Origin: Parvibaculum sp.
Lineage (GTDB): Bacteria; Pseudomonadota; Alphaproteobacteria; Parvibaculales; Parvibaculaceae
Direction: 5' to 3'
Assembly (NCBI RefSeq): GCF_030694575.1
Contig: NZ_JAUYUS010000117.1
Span: 1-64,000, forward strand
Length of the DNA: 64,000 bases
A model generated the notes under the pieces. It saw only the letters and a program-made list of their open reading frames with translations, was not told the origin of the DNA and did not search any database. A program made the translations under genes and the position numbers. Positions 52,162 through 62,268 of the stretch are shown here, in pieces. How positions within the stretch are numbered: position 1 is the stretch's first letter; each line of letters starts with the position of its first letter.

Positions 52162-53631
52162 TCAAACGCGGCCTTCCGTCACGGCGACGACCGGGGCAAA
52201 GCCGCCCTCCAGCGGATGCCGGAACTGCAGCACCAGATCGTCCTCCTCCGCCCGCAACTGGACGGGGCTGCCGTCGCTCAGGAGCGCCGCCTCGCCCGCC
52301 AGCGCCACATTGCGCAGACGCAGGCTCTCGCCGGTGGGCCGCCCCAGGATGAGGATGTTCACAACCCCGGCCCGGCGCGTGAACCGGACCTCCAGCTCCT
52401 CATCCGTGACGGCGGCGGCCGTCTCGCCGGGCGCCCCGCCCGGCCCCGTCCCGTAGATCGCGGTGCCATTGACCCTGAGCCAATCGCCAAACGCCTTGAG
52501 GCGGGCAAGCTGCGGCTCGGGGATCGCGGCGTCCTCGCCGCGCGGACCGATATTGAGGAGCAGGTTGCCGCCCTTCGCCACGCCGTCGATGAAATCGGCG
52601 ATGAGCGTGTCCGCCGCCTGATAATCCTCTTCCCCGTCGTTGCGATTGAAACCGAAGGAATGGCTCATGCCGCGCGTCGCCTCCCACTTCTTGGCCTGCA
52701 CGGTCGGGAAGCGGCGATATTCGGGCGTGCGGAAATCGCTGTGCGGAATTTCCTGCGGCAGCACACCCTCGACCGCTTCGGGATGCTTTGCGATGTACCG
52801 CTTGGCGAAGAAGTCGAGCAGGCGCCGGGCAGGCTTGAGGCGCAGCAATTTCGACGACAGCCGGACATGGACCCAGCGGTCGTTGACGACGCCTTCGGGC
52901 ACGGCGTTGTAGTAGTCGGCAAAGAGACCCAGCATGTCGTCGAAGCCGGTCGGCCAGGAAATGTCGTTCCAGAGCACGCTGGGCTCGTAGCGCTCGATCA
53001 GCTCGCGCGTCTGCGCCATCGCATAGGCGGGATAGTCGCCACCCGGCATCGAACCGATGAAATCGGCAAACGTGCGGAGCGGCTCGCGGTTGAAGGTCCA
53101 GTCGATGCCGCCGGAATAATAGACACCGAAGCGCAAGCCCTGCGCGCGAACGGCCCGCGCGAGTTCGCCCACGATGTCACGCTCCGTCGTCCAGCCCTGC
53201 TCGTGGCGGTTCTCGACGCCGCTCGGCCACAGGCAGAACCCGTCATGATGTTTCGTCACCAGCACGACATATTTCGCACCCGCATTCGCAAAGGCTTCGG
53301 CCCAACTGTCCGGATCCCAGCTTTTCAGGCCCGCGGCGAAGGCTTCACGAAAATCGCCATAGGGACGGCCGCCATACTGCTCGGCATGAAACTGCGCCGA
53401 GGGCGTTCCGGGCACCTTGATCGCGTTCGCATACCACTCGGTATAGGGCGTCATCGCGACGGCGCGGTCGTAGTCCTTCTTGAAGGCATCCGAGATGCTG
53501 CCGAGGCGCGGCGCGAAGGCGGGGATCGAGAACAGGCCCCAATGGATGAAAATGCCGAACTTGGCGTCGTCGTACCATTGCGGCAGCGGACGCGAGCCCA
53601 GCGATGCGAGCGTACCTGTATACCGATCCAT
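52162..53631 (-). CDS. GH29 alpha-L-fucosidase family protein
   Basis: A 489-residue GH29 enzyme that would remove alpha-linked fucose. The N-terminal WYDDAKFGIFIHWG and YVVLVTKHHDGFCLWPS motifs are diagnostic. The catalytic nucleophile is the Asp in SVLWNDISWP. There is no signal peptide, so it is cytosolic. It is separate from any other glycan gene in the window. ATG 53631 follows GGGGGG. Confidence 0.85.
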   Translation of the reverse strand: MDRYTGTLASLGSRPLPQWYDDAKFGIFIHWGLFSIPAFAPRLGSISDAFKKDYDRAVAMTPYTEWYANAIKVPGTPSAQFHAEQYGGRPYGDFREAFAAGLKSWDPDSWAEAFANAGAKYVVLVTKHHDGFCLWPSGVENRHEQGWTTERDIVGELARAVRAQGLRFGVYYSGGIDWTFNREPLRTFADFIGSMPGGDYPAYAMAQTRELIERYEPSVLWNDISWPTGFDDMLGLFADYYNAVPEGVVNDRWVHVRLSSKLLRLKPARRLLDFFAKRYIAKHPEAVEGVLPQEIPHSDFRTPEYRRFPTVQAKKWEATRGMSHSFGFNRNDGEEDYQAADTLIADFIDGVAKGGNLLLNIGPRGEDAAIPEPQLARLKAFGDWLRVNGTAIYGTGPGGAPGETAAAVTDEELEVRFTRRAGVVNILILGRPTGESLRLRNVALAGEAALLSDGSPVQLRAEEDDLVLQFRHPLEGGFAPVVAVTEGRV

Positions 53632-53671
53632 TTGTTCCCCCCTCCGGCAGATCCCTCATCCGCGCAGCCTG

Positions 53672-54460
53672 TCAGTCCGGCGGTCCCTCGCCTTTCGGAT
53701 AGCGGCGCGTCAGCGCCGCGACGACGCCGCGCAATGTGCGGACTTCCTGCTCGGTCAGCACCGCGCGCTGGAACATGTTGCGCAGGTTGCGGATCATCGA
53801 GGGCCGCTTCTCCGGCGGCTTCAGGAAACCGAAGCGATCGAGCTCGCCTTCGAGGTGATTGAAGAAGCCGACAAGCTCCTCTTTCGTCGCCGGGCGCGTC
53901 TGCAGATATTCGATCCGCTCCGCTTCGGTCCGGTCGCCCGCCTTGAACCACTCGTAGGACATCAGCAATACGCATTGCGCGAGATTGAGCGAGGCGAAGG
54001 CGGGGTTCACCGGCACCATCATCAGCGCATCTGAAAGCGCGAGGTCGTCGTTCTCGAGCCCGGTGCGCTCCGGCCCGAAGAGAAGCCCGGACCGGCCGCC
54101 CGCCGCATGCGCCTCGCGCAGCCGTGTAGCCGAGGTCTCGGGCGTGAGGATGGGCTTCACCATGTCGCGCGGGCGGGCTGTCGTCGCCACGACATAATCG
54201 AGGTCCGCGATCGCCTCCGCCGTCGTGGCGTAAAGCCCGGCCCCGTCAATCACAATGTCGGCGCCCGACGCCGCCGCCCGGGCGCGCTCGTTCGGCCAGC
54301 CGTCGCGAGGACGCACGATGCGCAGGTCCGTGAGGCCGAAATTGAGCATGGCGCGCGCCGCCGTGCCGATATTCTCGCCAAGCTGCGGCGCCACGAGAAT
54401 CACGGCCGGTCCCGCCTCGCGCGGGGCTTCGTCTTTCCTGGTCTGGTCCGTGCCGGCCAT
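53672..54460 (-). CDS. trmJ: tRNA/rRNA 2'-O-methyltransferase, TrmJ-like
   Basis: A 262-residue SPOUT methyltransferase of the TrmH/TrmJ group. The knot motifs are visible: LVAPQLGENIGTAARAM, LLFGPERTGLEN and VPVNPAFASLNLAQCV. It probably 2'-O-methylates tRNA position 32. A C-terminal helical extension (EGELDRFGFLKPPEKR) is typical of TrmJ. It is divergent from icd. Confidence 0.85.
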   Translation of the reverse strand: MAGTDQTRKDEAPREAGPAVILVAPQLGENIGTAARAMLNFGLTDLRIVRPRDGWPNERARAAASGADIVIDGAGLYATTAEAIADLDYVVATTARPRDMVKPILTPETSATRLREAHAAGGRSGLLFGPERTGLENDDLALSDALMMVPVNPAFASLNLAQCVLLMSYEWFKAGDRTEAERIEYLQTRPATKEELVGFFNHLEGELDRFGFLKPPEKRPSMIRNLRNMFQRAVLTEQEVRTLRGVVAALTRRYPKGEGPPD

Positions 54461-54639
54461 GCCGCTCCGCTATATTCTCTCTGTTCCCTTGGGGGAAAGG
54501 GGCTCGCGCTCAATAAGCGATTGCCCGCCTTTAATCAATCCGCGCGCAATGTTATAGGAAGAGGGCCATTCCCGGCCCCCCCGCGTCCCTTGCCGCGCGC
54601 CCTGCCCGCCCGCCTGTTACCAAGTTCGAAGGATCCCCC

Positions 54640-55863
54640 ATGCCGAAGATCAAAGTCGCAAACCCCGTGGTCGATCTCGATGGCGATGAGATGACCCGGA
54701 TCATCTGGCAGATGATCAAGGACAAGCTGATCTTCCCCTATCTGGACCTCGACATCGACTATTACGACCTCGGCATGGAGCACCGCGACGCCACCGACGA
54801 CAAGGTGACGGTCGAAAGCGCCGAGGCGATCAAGAAGTACGGCGTCGGCGTCAAATGCGCGACCATCACGCCGGACGAAGCCCGCGTGAAGGAATTCGGC
54901 CTCAAGAAGATGTGGAAGTCGCCCAACGGCACCATCCGCAACATCCTCGGCGGCACCGTGTTCCGCGAGCCCATCATCTGCCGCAACATCCCGCGCCTCG
55001 TGCCCGGCTGGACGGAGCCGATCGTGATCGGCCGCCACGCCTTCGGCGACCAGTACCGCGCCACCGACATCCTGATCCCCGGCAAGGGCAAGCTCACCAT
55101 GAAGTGGGTGTCCGAGGACGGCAAGGAGACGATCGAGGAGGAAGTGTTCAACTTCCCCGCCGCCGGCGTCGCCATGGGCATGTACAACCTCGACGATTCG
55201 ATCCGCGACTTCGCGCGCTCCTGCCTGAAATTCGGTCTCGACCGGAAATACCCGGTCTATCTCTCGACCAAGAACACGATCCTCAAAACCTATGACGGCC
55301 GCTTCAAGAATCTCTTCCAGGAAATCTACGAGAAGGAATTCAAGGCCGATTACGACGCCGCGAAGATCACCTACGAGCACCGCCTGATCGACGACATGGT
55401 GGCCTCGGCGATGAAGTGGTCCGGCGGCTATGTCTGGGCCTGCAAGAACTACGACGGCGACGTGCAGTCGGATTCGGTGGCCCAGGGCTTCGGCTCGCTC
55501 GGCCTGATGACCTCCGTGCTGCTGACGCCGGACGGCAAGATCATGGAAGCCGAAGCCGCCCACGGCACGGTGACGCGCCATTTCCGCGCCCATCAGCGCG
55601 GCGAGGAAACCTCGACCAACTCCATCGCCTCGATCTTCGCCTGGACACGCGGCCTGTCGCACCGCGCCAAGCTCGACGGCAACGACGCGCTGGCGAAGTT
55701 CTCCCAGACGCTGGAAAAGGTCTGCGTCTCGACGGTCGAAAGCGGCCACATGACGAAGGACCTGGCGCTGCTGGTCGGCTCCGAACAGTCATGGCTCTCG
55801 ACGGAAGGCTTCCTCGACAAGGTCGCGAGCAATCTCGACAAGGCACTGGCGAAGCAGGCCTGA
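54640..55863 (+). CDS. icd: NADP-dependent isocitrate dehydrogenase, eukaryotic-like type
   Basis: A 407-residue subfamily II isocitrate dehydrogenase: isocitrate plus NADP to 2-oxoglutarate, CO2 and NADPH in the citric acid cycle. [30 protein letters not shown] and the coenzyme-side [10 protein letters not shown] are typical of the mitochondrial/alphaproteobacterial type and unlike E. coli Icd. ATG 54640. It is followed closely by a membrane protein gene. Confidence 0.95.
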   Translation: MPKIKVANPVVDLDGDEMTRIIWQMIKDKLIFPYLDLDIDYYDLGMEHRDATDDKVTVESAEAIKKYGVGVKCATITPDEARVKEFGLKKMWKSPNGTIRNILGGTVFREPIICRNIPRLVPGWTEPIVIGRHAFGDQYRATDILIPGKGKLTMKWVSEDGKETIEEEVFNFPAAGVAMGMYNLDDSIRDFARSCLKFGLDRKYPVYLSTKNTILKTYDGRFKNLFQEIYEKEFKADYDAAKITYEHRLIDDMVASAMKWSGGYVWACKNYDGDVQSDSVAQGFGSLGLMTSVLLTPDGKIMEAEAAHGTVTRHFRAHQRGEETSTNSIASIFAWTRGLSHRAKLDGNDALAKFSQTLEKVCVSTVESGHMTKDLALLVGSEQSWLSTEGFLDKVASNLDKALAKQA

Positions 55864-55904
55864 TCCGCGGACGAACCGGACCGGTCAGCGAAAGAAGAAG
55901 CAGA

Positions 55905-56444
55905 ATGTCCACCGGAAGACCCCATAGTGGAAAGACAGGGTGGTTTTTCAGGCTGCGTCATTTCTTCTTTATCTTCGCCTATCTCTGGCTGCTCCTCAGC
56001 GTCTACACGCTGCACAATACGCTCGTCCTGACGGACTGGAGCCTTGTTGCCCATTTCGGCGCGGCGACGCTGAAGGCGCTGGTCTTCGCGAAGTTCATCC
56101 TGATCGGCGAGCACCTGAAACTCGGATCGCGCGCCGAGCATCTGCCGCTGATCTGGCCGATCCTCATCAAGTCCGCGCTTTTCTCGCTCGTCCTCATCGG
56201 CTTCAACCTCGCCGAGGAAGCCCTCCTCCATTGGCTCCGCCCACATGAAGCCGCCGGCGGCGACGGCATGGACCTCGGCAGCCTGCCGGCGGTCCTCTCT
56301 CTCACCGTCATGATTTTCATCGCCCTCATCCCCTTCTTCGGCATCAGGGAACTCGGCCGCGTCATCGGCGAAGACGGCATGTTCGACCTGTTTTTCCGCA
56401 AACGCCCCGAAGGCGCCAACACCCCCGGCACAGACGCGGACTGA
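55905..56444 (+). CDS. Four-helix membrane protein of unknown function
   Basis: A 179-residue protein with about four membrane segments (FFFIFAYLWLLLSVYTL, a second near residue 55, then LIKSALFSLVLIGFNL and LSLTVMIFIALIPFFG) and a basic C-terminal tail. The start ATG 55905 has AAGAAGAAG upstream. No family is recognised. It follows icd by 41 bp. Confidence 0.65.
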   Translation: MSTGRPHSGKTGWFFRLRHFFFIFAYLWLLLSVYTLHNTLVLTDWSLVAHFGAATLKALVFAKFILIGEHLKLGSRAEHLPLIWPILIKSALFSLVLIGFNLAEEALLHWLRPHEAAGGDGMDLGSLPAVLSLTVMIFIALIPFFGIRELGRVIGEDGMFDLFFRKRPEGANTPGTDAD

Positions 56445-56916
56445 CGCCGGATCGCGGAAGCCGCCCACAGCACGAACGGCCCCGCGAGGCGAGGCCTCCG
56501 GGGTTTTGCGCGAAAGAAGAAGGTGCGCGGGGCATTGGAACTCGAACCGCACATGTATCTCGCATGTGACATGTGGCACATGTAAGGGCGTTTCTCGTTC
56601 CGCCCCGCGCGTTGCGATTTTCCGGTCCAAGAGAGTCTTTCAAGACAACCCGTTCGCTTTTATCGGCGCCGGCCTGCCCGGGGTCGTAGTGCCCCGCTCT
56701 GTCCTCGGTCCTTCCGGGGGCATGGTCTGGTTTCCATGGGCCGCGGAACAGCAACTTTCCCTCTCCACGCATTCGGCCAGTCCGGACGCGCCCTTCGGTG
56801 GAGCGAGATGGATTTAATATGGGTACGGAGGAATGCAGGGGGATAAGTTTATTTTCGTGGACGCTCCTCTACACCACCCTCCCCTTGGGGGAGGGTGGTA
56901 GAGAGAGAGGCGCTGC
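56445..56916. other. 472-bp region before alaS end
   Basis: No gene or known RNA recognised. It contains short CATGTG/CACATG repeats at 56551-56583 and a GC-rich structured stretch near 56690-56740. The final part carries the single element end at 56873. Both icd and alaS transcripts may terminate here. Confidence 0.4.
56873..56899. repeat. Isolated end of the CCACCCTCCCC element
   Basis: ACCACCCTCCCC-TTG-GGGGAGGGTGGT, a perfect 12-bp hairpin like the ends of the complete copies at 21645 and 31058. It may act as a terminator for alaS. Confidence 0.6.
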
Positions 56917-59595
56917 CTACGCAGCGCCCGCGAGTTCGCCGACCGCGGCACGCACCGCGTCGAGCGCGGCGTCGGCCTTTTCGGCTTCCGGGCCGCCGGC
57001 CTGCGCCATGTCGGGACGGCCGCCGCCGCCCTTGCCGCCCATCGCCGCCGCGCCCGCCTTCACGAGTTCGACCGCGTTGTAGCGCGAGGTGAGATCGTCG
57101 GTGACGCCGACCGCGATGGCGCCCTTGCCGTCTTCGGAAATCGCGACCAGCGCGACGACGCCGGAGCCGACCTGCTTCTTGCTCTCGTCGATCAGGCCGC
57201 GAAGGTCTTTCGGGTTCACGCCCTCAAGCTTGCGCGCGATGAGCTTCACGCCGCCGAACTCCTGCACCTGCGCTTCTGGCGCGGCGGCACCGCCGCCACC
57301 GCCCATGGCGAGTTGCTTCTTCGCCTGCGCCAGTTCGCGCTCGAGCTTCTTGCGCTCTTCCATCAGCGAGACGACGCGGGCCGGCAGGTCTTCCGTGGAG
57401 ATGCGAAGCGCACCCGCGGCTTCCCTGGCGATGCGCTCCTGGCCGACGAGATAGGCGCGCGCGCCCTCGCCCGTCAGCGCCTCGATGCGGCGGATGCCCG
57501 AAGCGACCGCGCTCTCGCTCACGATCTTGAAGAGCGCGATGTCGCCGACGCGGCGCACATGCGTGCCGCCGCAAAGCTCGACCGAATACATGCCGTTCGC
57601 ATTGGCGTCGTCGAGGCCCATCGCGAGCACGCGCACCTCGTCGCCGTATTTCTCGCCGAAGAGCGCCAGCGCGCCCGCCTCGATCGCCTGTTCGGGCGTC
57701 ATCAGCCGCGTCGTGACTTCCGCGTTTTGCCGGATCACGCGATTGACGATTTCCTCGACCGCGGAAATCTCCTCCGCCGTCATCGGCTTCGGATGGCTGA
57801 AGTCGAAGCGCAGCCGCTCCGGCCCGACCATCGAGCCCTTCTGCGTGACATGGGCGCCGAGCACGCGGCGCAGTGCCTCGTGCAGCAGATGCGTCGCCGA
57901 ATGATTGGCGCGCGTCGCATCGCGCAGCGCTTTGTCGACCTTCATCTCGACGATGTCGCCGACCTTCAGCTTGCCGCGCGTGAGCTTGCCGATATGGACG
58001 TGCAGCGCGCCGAGCTTCTTCACCGTGTCGAGCACGGGAAACTCCGCGCCATCCGCCGAGAAGACGATGCCGGTATCGCCGACCTGGCCGCCGGACTCGC
58101 CGTAGAACGGCGTCTGGTTGGTGATGAGCGCGGCTTCCGTGCCCGCTTCCACCTTGTCGACGGGCTTGCCGTCGACGAGGAGCGCGACGACCTTGCCTTC
58201 CGCGATCTCGCTTTCATAGCCGAGGAATTCGGTGGCACCGACCTTGTCGCGCAGCTCGAACCAGACGGCTTCCGTCGCCTTTTCGCCCGAGCCCGACCAG
58301 GCCGCGCGCGCATCCTGCCGCTGCTTGGCCATCGCGGCGTCGAAGCCCGCCTGATCGACGCTCATGCCGCGCGAGCGCAGCGCATCCTGCGTGAGATCGA
58401 GGGGGAAGCCATAGGTGTCGTAGAGCTTGAAGGCGACCTCGCCCGCAAGCACGCCCTTGCCGCCGAGGCTCTCGATTTCCTCGTCGAGCAGCTTCAGCCC
58501 GCGTGTGAGGGTTTCGCGGAAACGGGTTTCCTCGAGCTTCAGCGTTTCGGTGACGAGCGCCTCGGCGCGGCGAAGTTCGGGATAGGCATCGCCCATCTGA
58601 CGGACGAGCGCGGGCACCAGCCGCCACATCAGCGGCTCGGCCACGCCGACAAGCTGCGCATGGCGCATGGCGCGGCGCATGATGCGGCGAAGCACATAGC
58701 CGCGGCCCTCGTTGGACGGCATCACGCCGTCGGCGAGCAGGAAGGAAGACGAGCGCAGATGATCCGCGATGACGCGGTGGCTGACCGAATGCGGGCCGTC
58801 CGGGTCGCTCTTCGACGCTTCCGCCGAGGCGACGATCAGCGAGCGCATCAGGTCGGTCGAGTAGTTGTCATGCGTGCCCTGCAGCACGGCGGCGATGCGT
58901 TCGAGCCCCATGCCGGTGTCGATCGAGGGCTTGGGCAGCCGCGTGCGCGAACCGTCCTCATGCTGCTCGTACTGCATGAAGACGAGGTTCCAGATTTCGA
59001 TGAAGCGGTCGCCATCCTCGTCCGGGCTGCCGGGCGGGCCGCCGGGCACCTTGTCGCCGTGATCGTAGAAGATTTCCGAATTCGGACCGCAGGGGCCTGT
59101 GTCGCCCATCTGCCAGAAATTCGACTTGGCGCCGAGGCGGACGATCCTGTCGTCCGTGAGGCCTGCGATCTTCTTCCAGAGCCCGTGCGCCTCGTCGTCA
59201 TCCTCGTAGATCGTGACCATGAGGCGGCTTTCGGGCAGCGCGAGTTCCTTCGTGATGAGGTTCCAGGCGAACTCGATCGCCTCGGCCTTGTAGTAGTCGC
59301 CGAAGGAGAAGTTGCCGAGCATCTCGAAGAAGGTGTGGTGGCGGGCTGTGTAGCCGACATTGTCGAGATCGTTGTGCTTGCCGCCCGCGCGCACGCATTT
59401 CTGTGCGCTCGCCGCGCGCTTGTAGGGCCGCGTCTCCTGGCCGGTGAAGACGTTCTTGAACGGCACCATGCCGGCATTGGTGAAGAGTAGCGTCGGATCG
59501 TTGTTCGGCACGAGCGGGCCGGAGGCCACGACCTCATGGCCCTGCGCCCGGAAGAACTCCAGATATTTGCTTCTGATCTCGTTGACGCCGGCCAT
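56917..59595 (-). CDS. alaS: Alanyl-tRNA synthetase
   Basis: An 892-residue AlaRS with the class II catalytic core ([47 protein letters not shown]), the editing domain ([13 protein letters not shown] and [10 protein letters not shown], zinc HxxxH/C..H) and a C-terminal coiled-coil and DHHA1-like domain ([12 protein letters not shown]). ATG 59595. It lies downstream of recA on the same strand, the typical order. Confidence 0.97.
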   Translation of the reverse strand: MAGVNEIRSKYLEFFRAQGHEVVASGPLVPNNDPTLLFTNAGMVPFKNVFTGQETRPYKRAASAQKCVRAGGKHNDLDNVGYTARHHTFFEMLGNFSFGDYYKAEAIEFAWNLITKELALPESRLMVTIYEDDDEAHGLWKKIAGLTDDRIVRLGAKSNFWQMGDTGPCGPNSEIFYDHGDKVPGGPPGSPDEDGDRFIEIWNLVFMQYEQHEDGSRTRLPKPSIDTGMGLERIAAVLQGTHDNYSTDLMRSLIVASAEASKSDPDGPHSVSHRVIADHLRSSSFLLADGVMPSNEGRGYVLRRIMRRAMRHAQLVGVAEPLMWRLVPALVRQMGDAYPELRRAEALVTETLKLEETRFRETLTRGLKLLDEEIESLGGKGVLAGEVAFKLYDTYGFPLDLTQDALRSRGMSVDQAGFDAAMAKQRQDARAAWSGSGEKATEAVWFELRDKVGATEFLGYESEIAEGKVVALLVDGKPVDKVEAGTEAALITNQTPFYGESGGQVGDTGIVFSADGAEFPVLDTVKKLGALHVHIGKLTRGKLKVGDIVEMKVDKALRDATRANHSATHLLHEALRRVLGAHVTQKGSMVGPERLRFDFSHPKPMTAEEISAVEEIVNRVIRQNAEVTTRLMTPEQAIEAGALALFGEKYGDEVRVLAMGLDDANANGMYSVELCGGTHVRRVGDIALFKIVSESAVASGIRRIEALTGEGARAYLVGQERIAREAAGALRISTEDLPARVVSLMEERKKLERELAQAKKQLAMGGGGGAAAPEAQVQEFGGVKLIARKLEGVNPKDLRGLIDESKKQVGSGVVALVAISEDGKGAIAVGVTDDLTSRYNAVELVKAGAAAMGGKGGGGRPDMAQAGGPEAEKADAALDAVRAAVGELAGAA

Positions 59596-59770
59596 TTTCC
59601 GCTCGTTCTCGGGACACAAGGGACGGGAGGGCATGAAAGCCCCGTCCGTCCGTTTCGTTAAGGAAATATAGGGTGTCAGCTTTTACCTGTCGCCCCGGCC
59701 CCTGTCCAGAAAGGCGGCGGATCGCCGCAAGGAGCCGCAAAACGGCATCGGGCCGCCGCAGGGAGCCGCA

Positions 59771-59805
59771 AAAAGAAAGCGGCGCCGGAGGGTACCCGGC
59801 GCCGC
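59771..59805 (-). terminator. Intrinsic terminator after recA
   Basis: On the minus strand, GCGGCGCCGG and CCGGCGCCGC form a perfect 10-bp stem around a 7-nt loop, followed by TTTCTTTTT. It separates recA from alaS. Confidence 0.9.
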
Positions 59806-59840
59806 CTCGCACATTCGGCTAGAGAACCGAAAGTAAACTC

Positions 59841-60935
<1,095 letters not shown>

Positions 60936-61002
60936 GACCGATTTCCCCTTATTCCATTGCCCGCCGAGTCGCGCAACGCGCCGTTCGTCTATATCGGTCA
61001 AT

Positions 61003-61017
61003 GTACCTATTTTGTTC
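61003..61017 (-). promoter_or_regulatory. Candidate LexA (SOS) box upstream of recA
   Basis: GTAC-N7-GTTC on the plus strand (minus: GAAC-N7-GTAC), one mismatch from the alphaproteobacterial SOS box GTTC-N7-GTTC. It lies about 70 bp before the recA ATG. The site is plausible but not perfect. Confidence 0.5.
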
Positions 61018-61061
61018 TCATTGGCAACGAAAAATTCAAGCCATTGAGTTCAAAGGGAAAT

Positions 61062-62120
61062 TCAGACCGTGTTCGCGCGACGTTCCGCTTCGGCGCTTGC
61101 GCGCGCACCTTCCGCCGTCCCCGTCCGCGCCATGCGCGCGCCGGGCGCCACGCCTGCCACGGGCCGCGCGGGCACGGCGCCGCGCTTGCGGTCCCAGGCA
61201 TGGGTCCAGTCGTGGATCGCCGCCCCTTCGGCTTCGAGGATCGGCCGCATTTCGTGGAAGGCGGCGCCGATCCGGTAGAAGGGAATGCGCGGGAAGAGGT
61301 GATGGATGAGGTGATAGGTCTGGTACATGTCGAGCACTGTCACCAGCCGGTGAATGGCGCGCGGCAGCAGGAAGACGCCCGAATCCCGGTAGCGCTCCTG
61401 CGACAGATGCGGCCGGTGCGGCAGGTAGTTGAAGACGAGCCCGATCAGCGCGACGTTGAGGAAGGTCGGGAAAATCCACAGCATCAGGATTTCCCAACCC
61501 CAGCCCTGGACGAAGCCGACCGCGACCAGCGTCCACGCGGCCAGGTGATGCGCGCCGGCGATGAAATATTCGCGGCGATGCGCCGGGTCCTTCCACATCC
61601 CCATCCGCGTCATCAGGTAGATGTAGTGCGGTGTCTGCGTGAAGAAACGCAGCACCAGCGCCAGCGGATTGCCGGAGGCGCACCACGTATCCGGGTCGCG
61701 CTCGAAATCGTTGGTATAGCGGTGATGCACGAGATGCATCACGTCGTAGCCGCGATAGGGAATGAGCGTGGCGATGCCGCCGATCCAGGCGAGCGCATCG
61801 TTCAGCCATTTGTAGCGCCGGTCGTCGCCCGAGATCGCGTCGTGGATGCCGTCGTGAACGGCCATGAACTGCATCAGCAGCAGATAGCCGTTGACCAGCA
61901 TCGACACCCAGAGCGGCCAGAAGCCGGTGAGCCCCGCCGCGCTCGACACGGCAAGCCCCGTCAGCGAGCCGAGCGACACGAACACCGTCGGCCAGGCGAC
62001 ATGGCCCATATGGCGCCGCGCCACGGCCAGCGCCGCGCGGTGGTTCTCCGCGCTGGTGCGGGCGGGCCGGGAACTGTCCGGCCGGAGGTCGCCGAGATCG
62101 GCTGAAATATTGGCAGGCAT
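61062..62120 (-). CDS. Membrane fatty acid desaturase/hydroxylase family protein
   Basis: A 352-residue integral membrane di-iron protein (362 if ATG 62150 is used). The three histidine boxes are HDGIHDA, HLVHHRYTND and YHLIHHLFP. Several membrane segments lie between them. This matches the fatty-acid desaturase superfamily, including beta-carotene hydroxylases and alkane-type enzymes. The substrate is unknown. It sits between recA and cckA on the minus strand. Confidence 0.8.
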   Translation of the reverse strand: MPANISADLGDLRPDSSRPARTSAENHRAALAVARRHMGHVAWPTVFVSLGSLTGLAVSSAAGLTGFWPLWVSMLVNGYLLLMQFMAVHDGIHDAISGDDRRYKWLNDALAWIGGIATLIPYRGYDVMHLVHHRYTNDFERDPDTWCASGNPLALVLRFFTQTPHYIYLMTRMGMWKDPAHRREYFIAGAHHLAAWTLVAVGFVQGWGWEILMLWIFPTFLNVALIGLVFNYLPHRPHLSQERYRDSGVFLLPRAIHRLVTVLDMYQTYHLIHHLFPRIPFYRIGAAFHEMRPILEAEGAAIHDWTHAWDRKRGAVPARPVAGVAPGARMARTGTAEGARASAEAERRANTV

Positions 62121-62268
62121 GAAGTGAACCGCGTCGCCCCGTCGTTTCATACCGGCACAGGATACATGCTCCGGCAGGGTGAAACCAGTATTCGCTGGGC
62201 GTCATTTCACCGCGTCGTTAACGGCACCCGCTTTGCCGGCAATTCCGCGGCGTCGCCGCCTCCGGCCC

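Noticed and set aside
56362-56772. A possible structural RNA (RNase P, tmRNA or 4.5S) upstream of alaS
   Set aside because: I looked for the conserved RNase P, tmRNA tag and SRP-loop patterns on both strands and found none.
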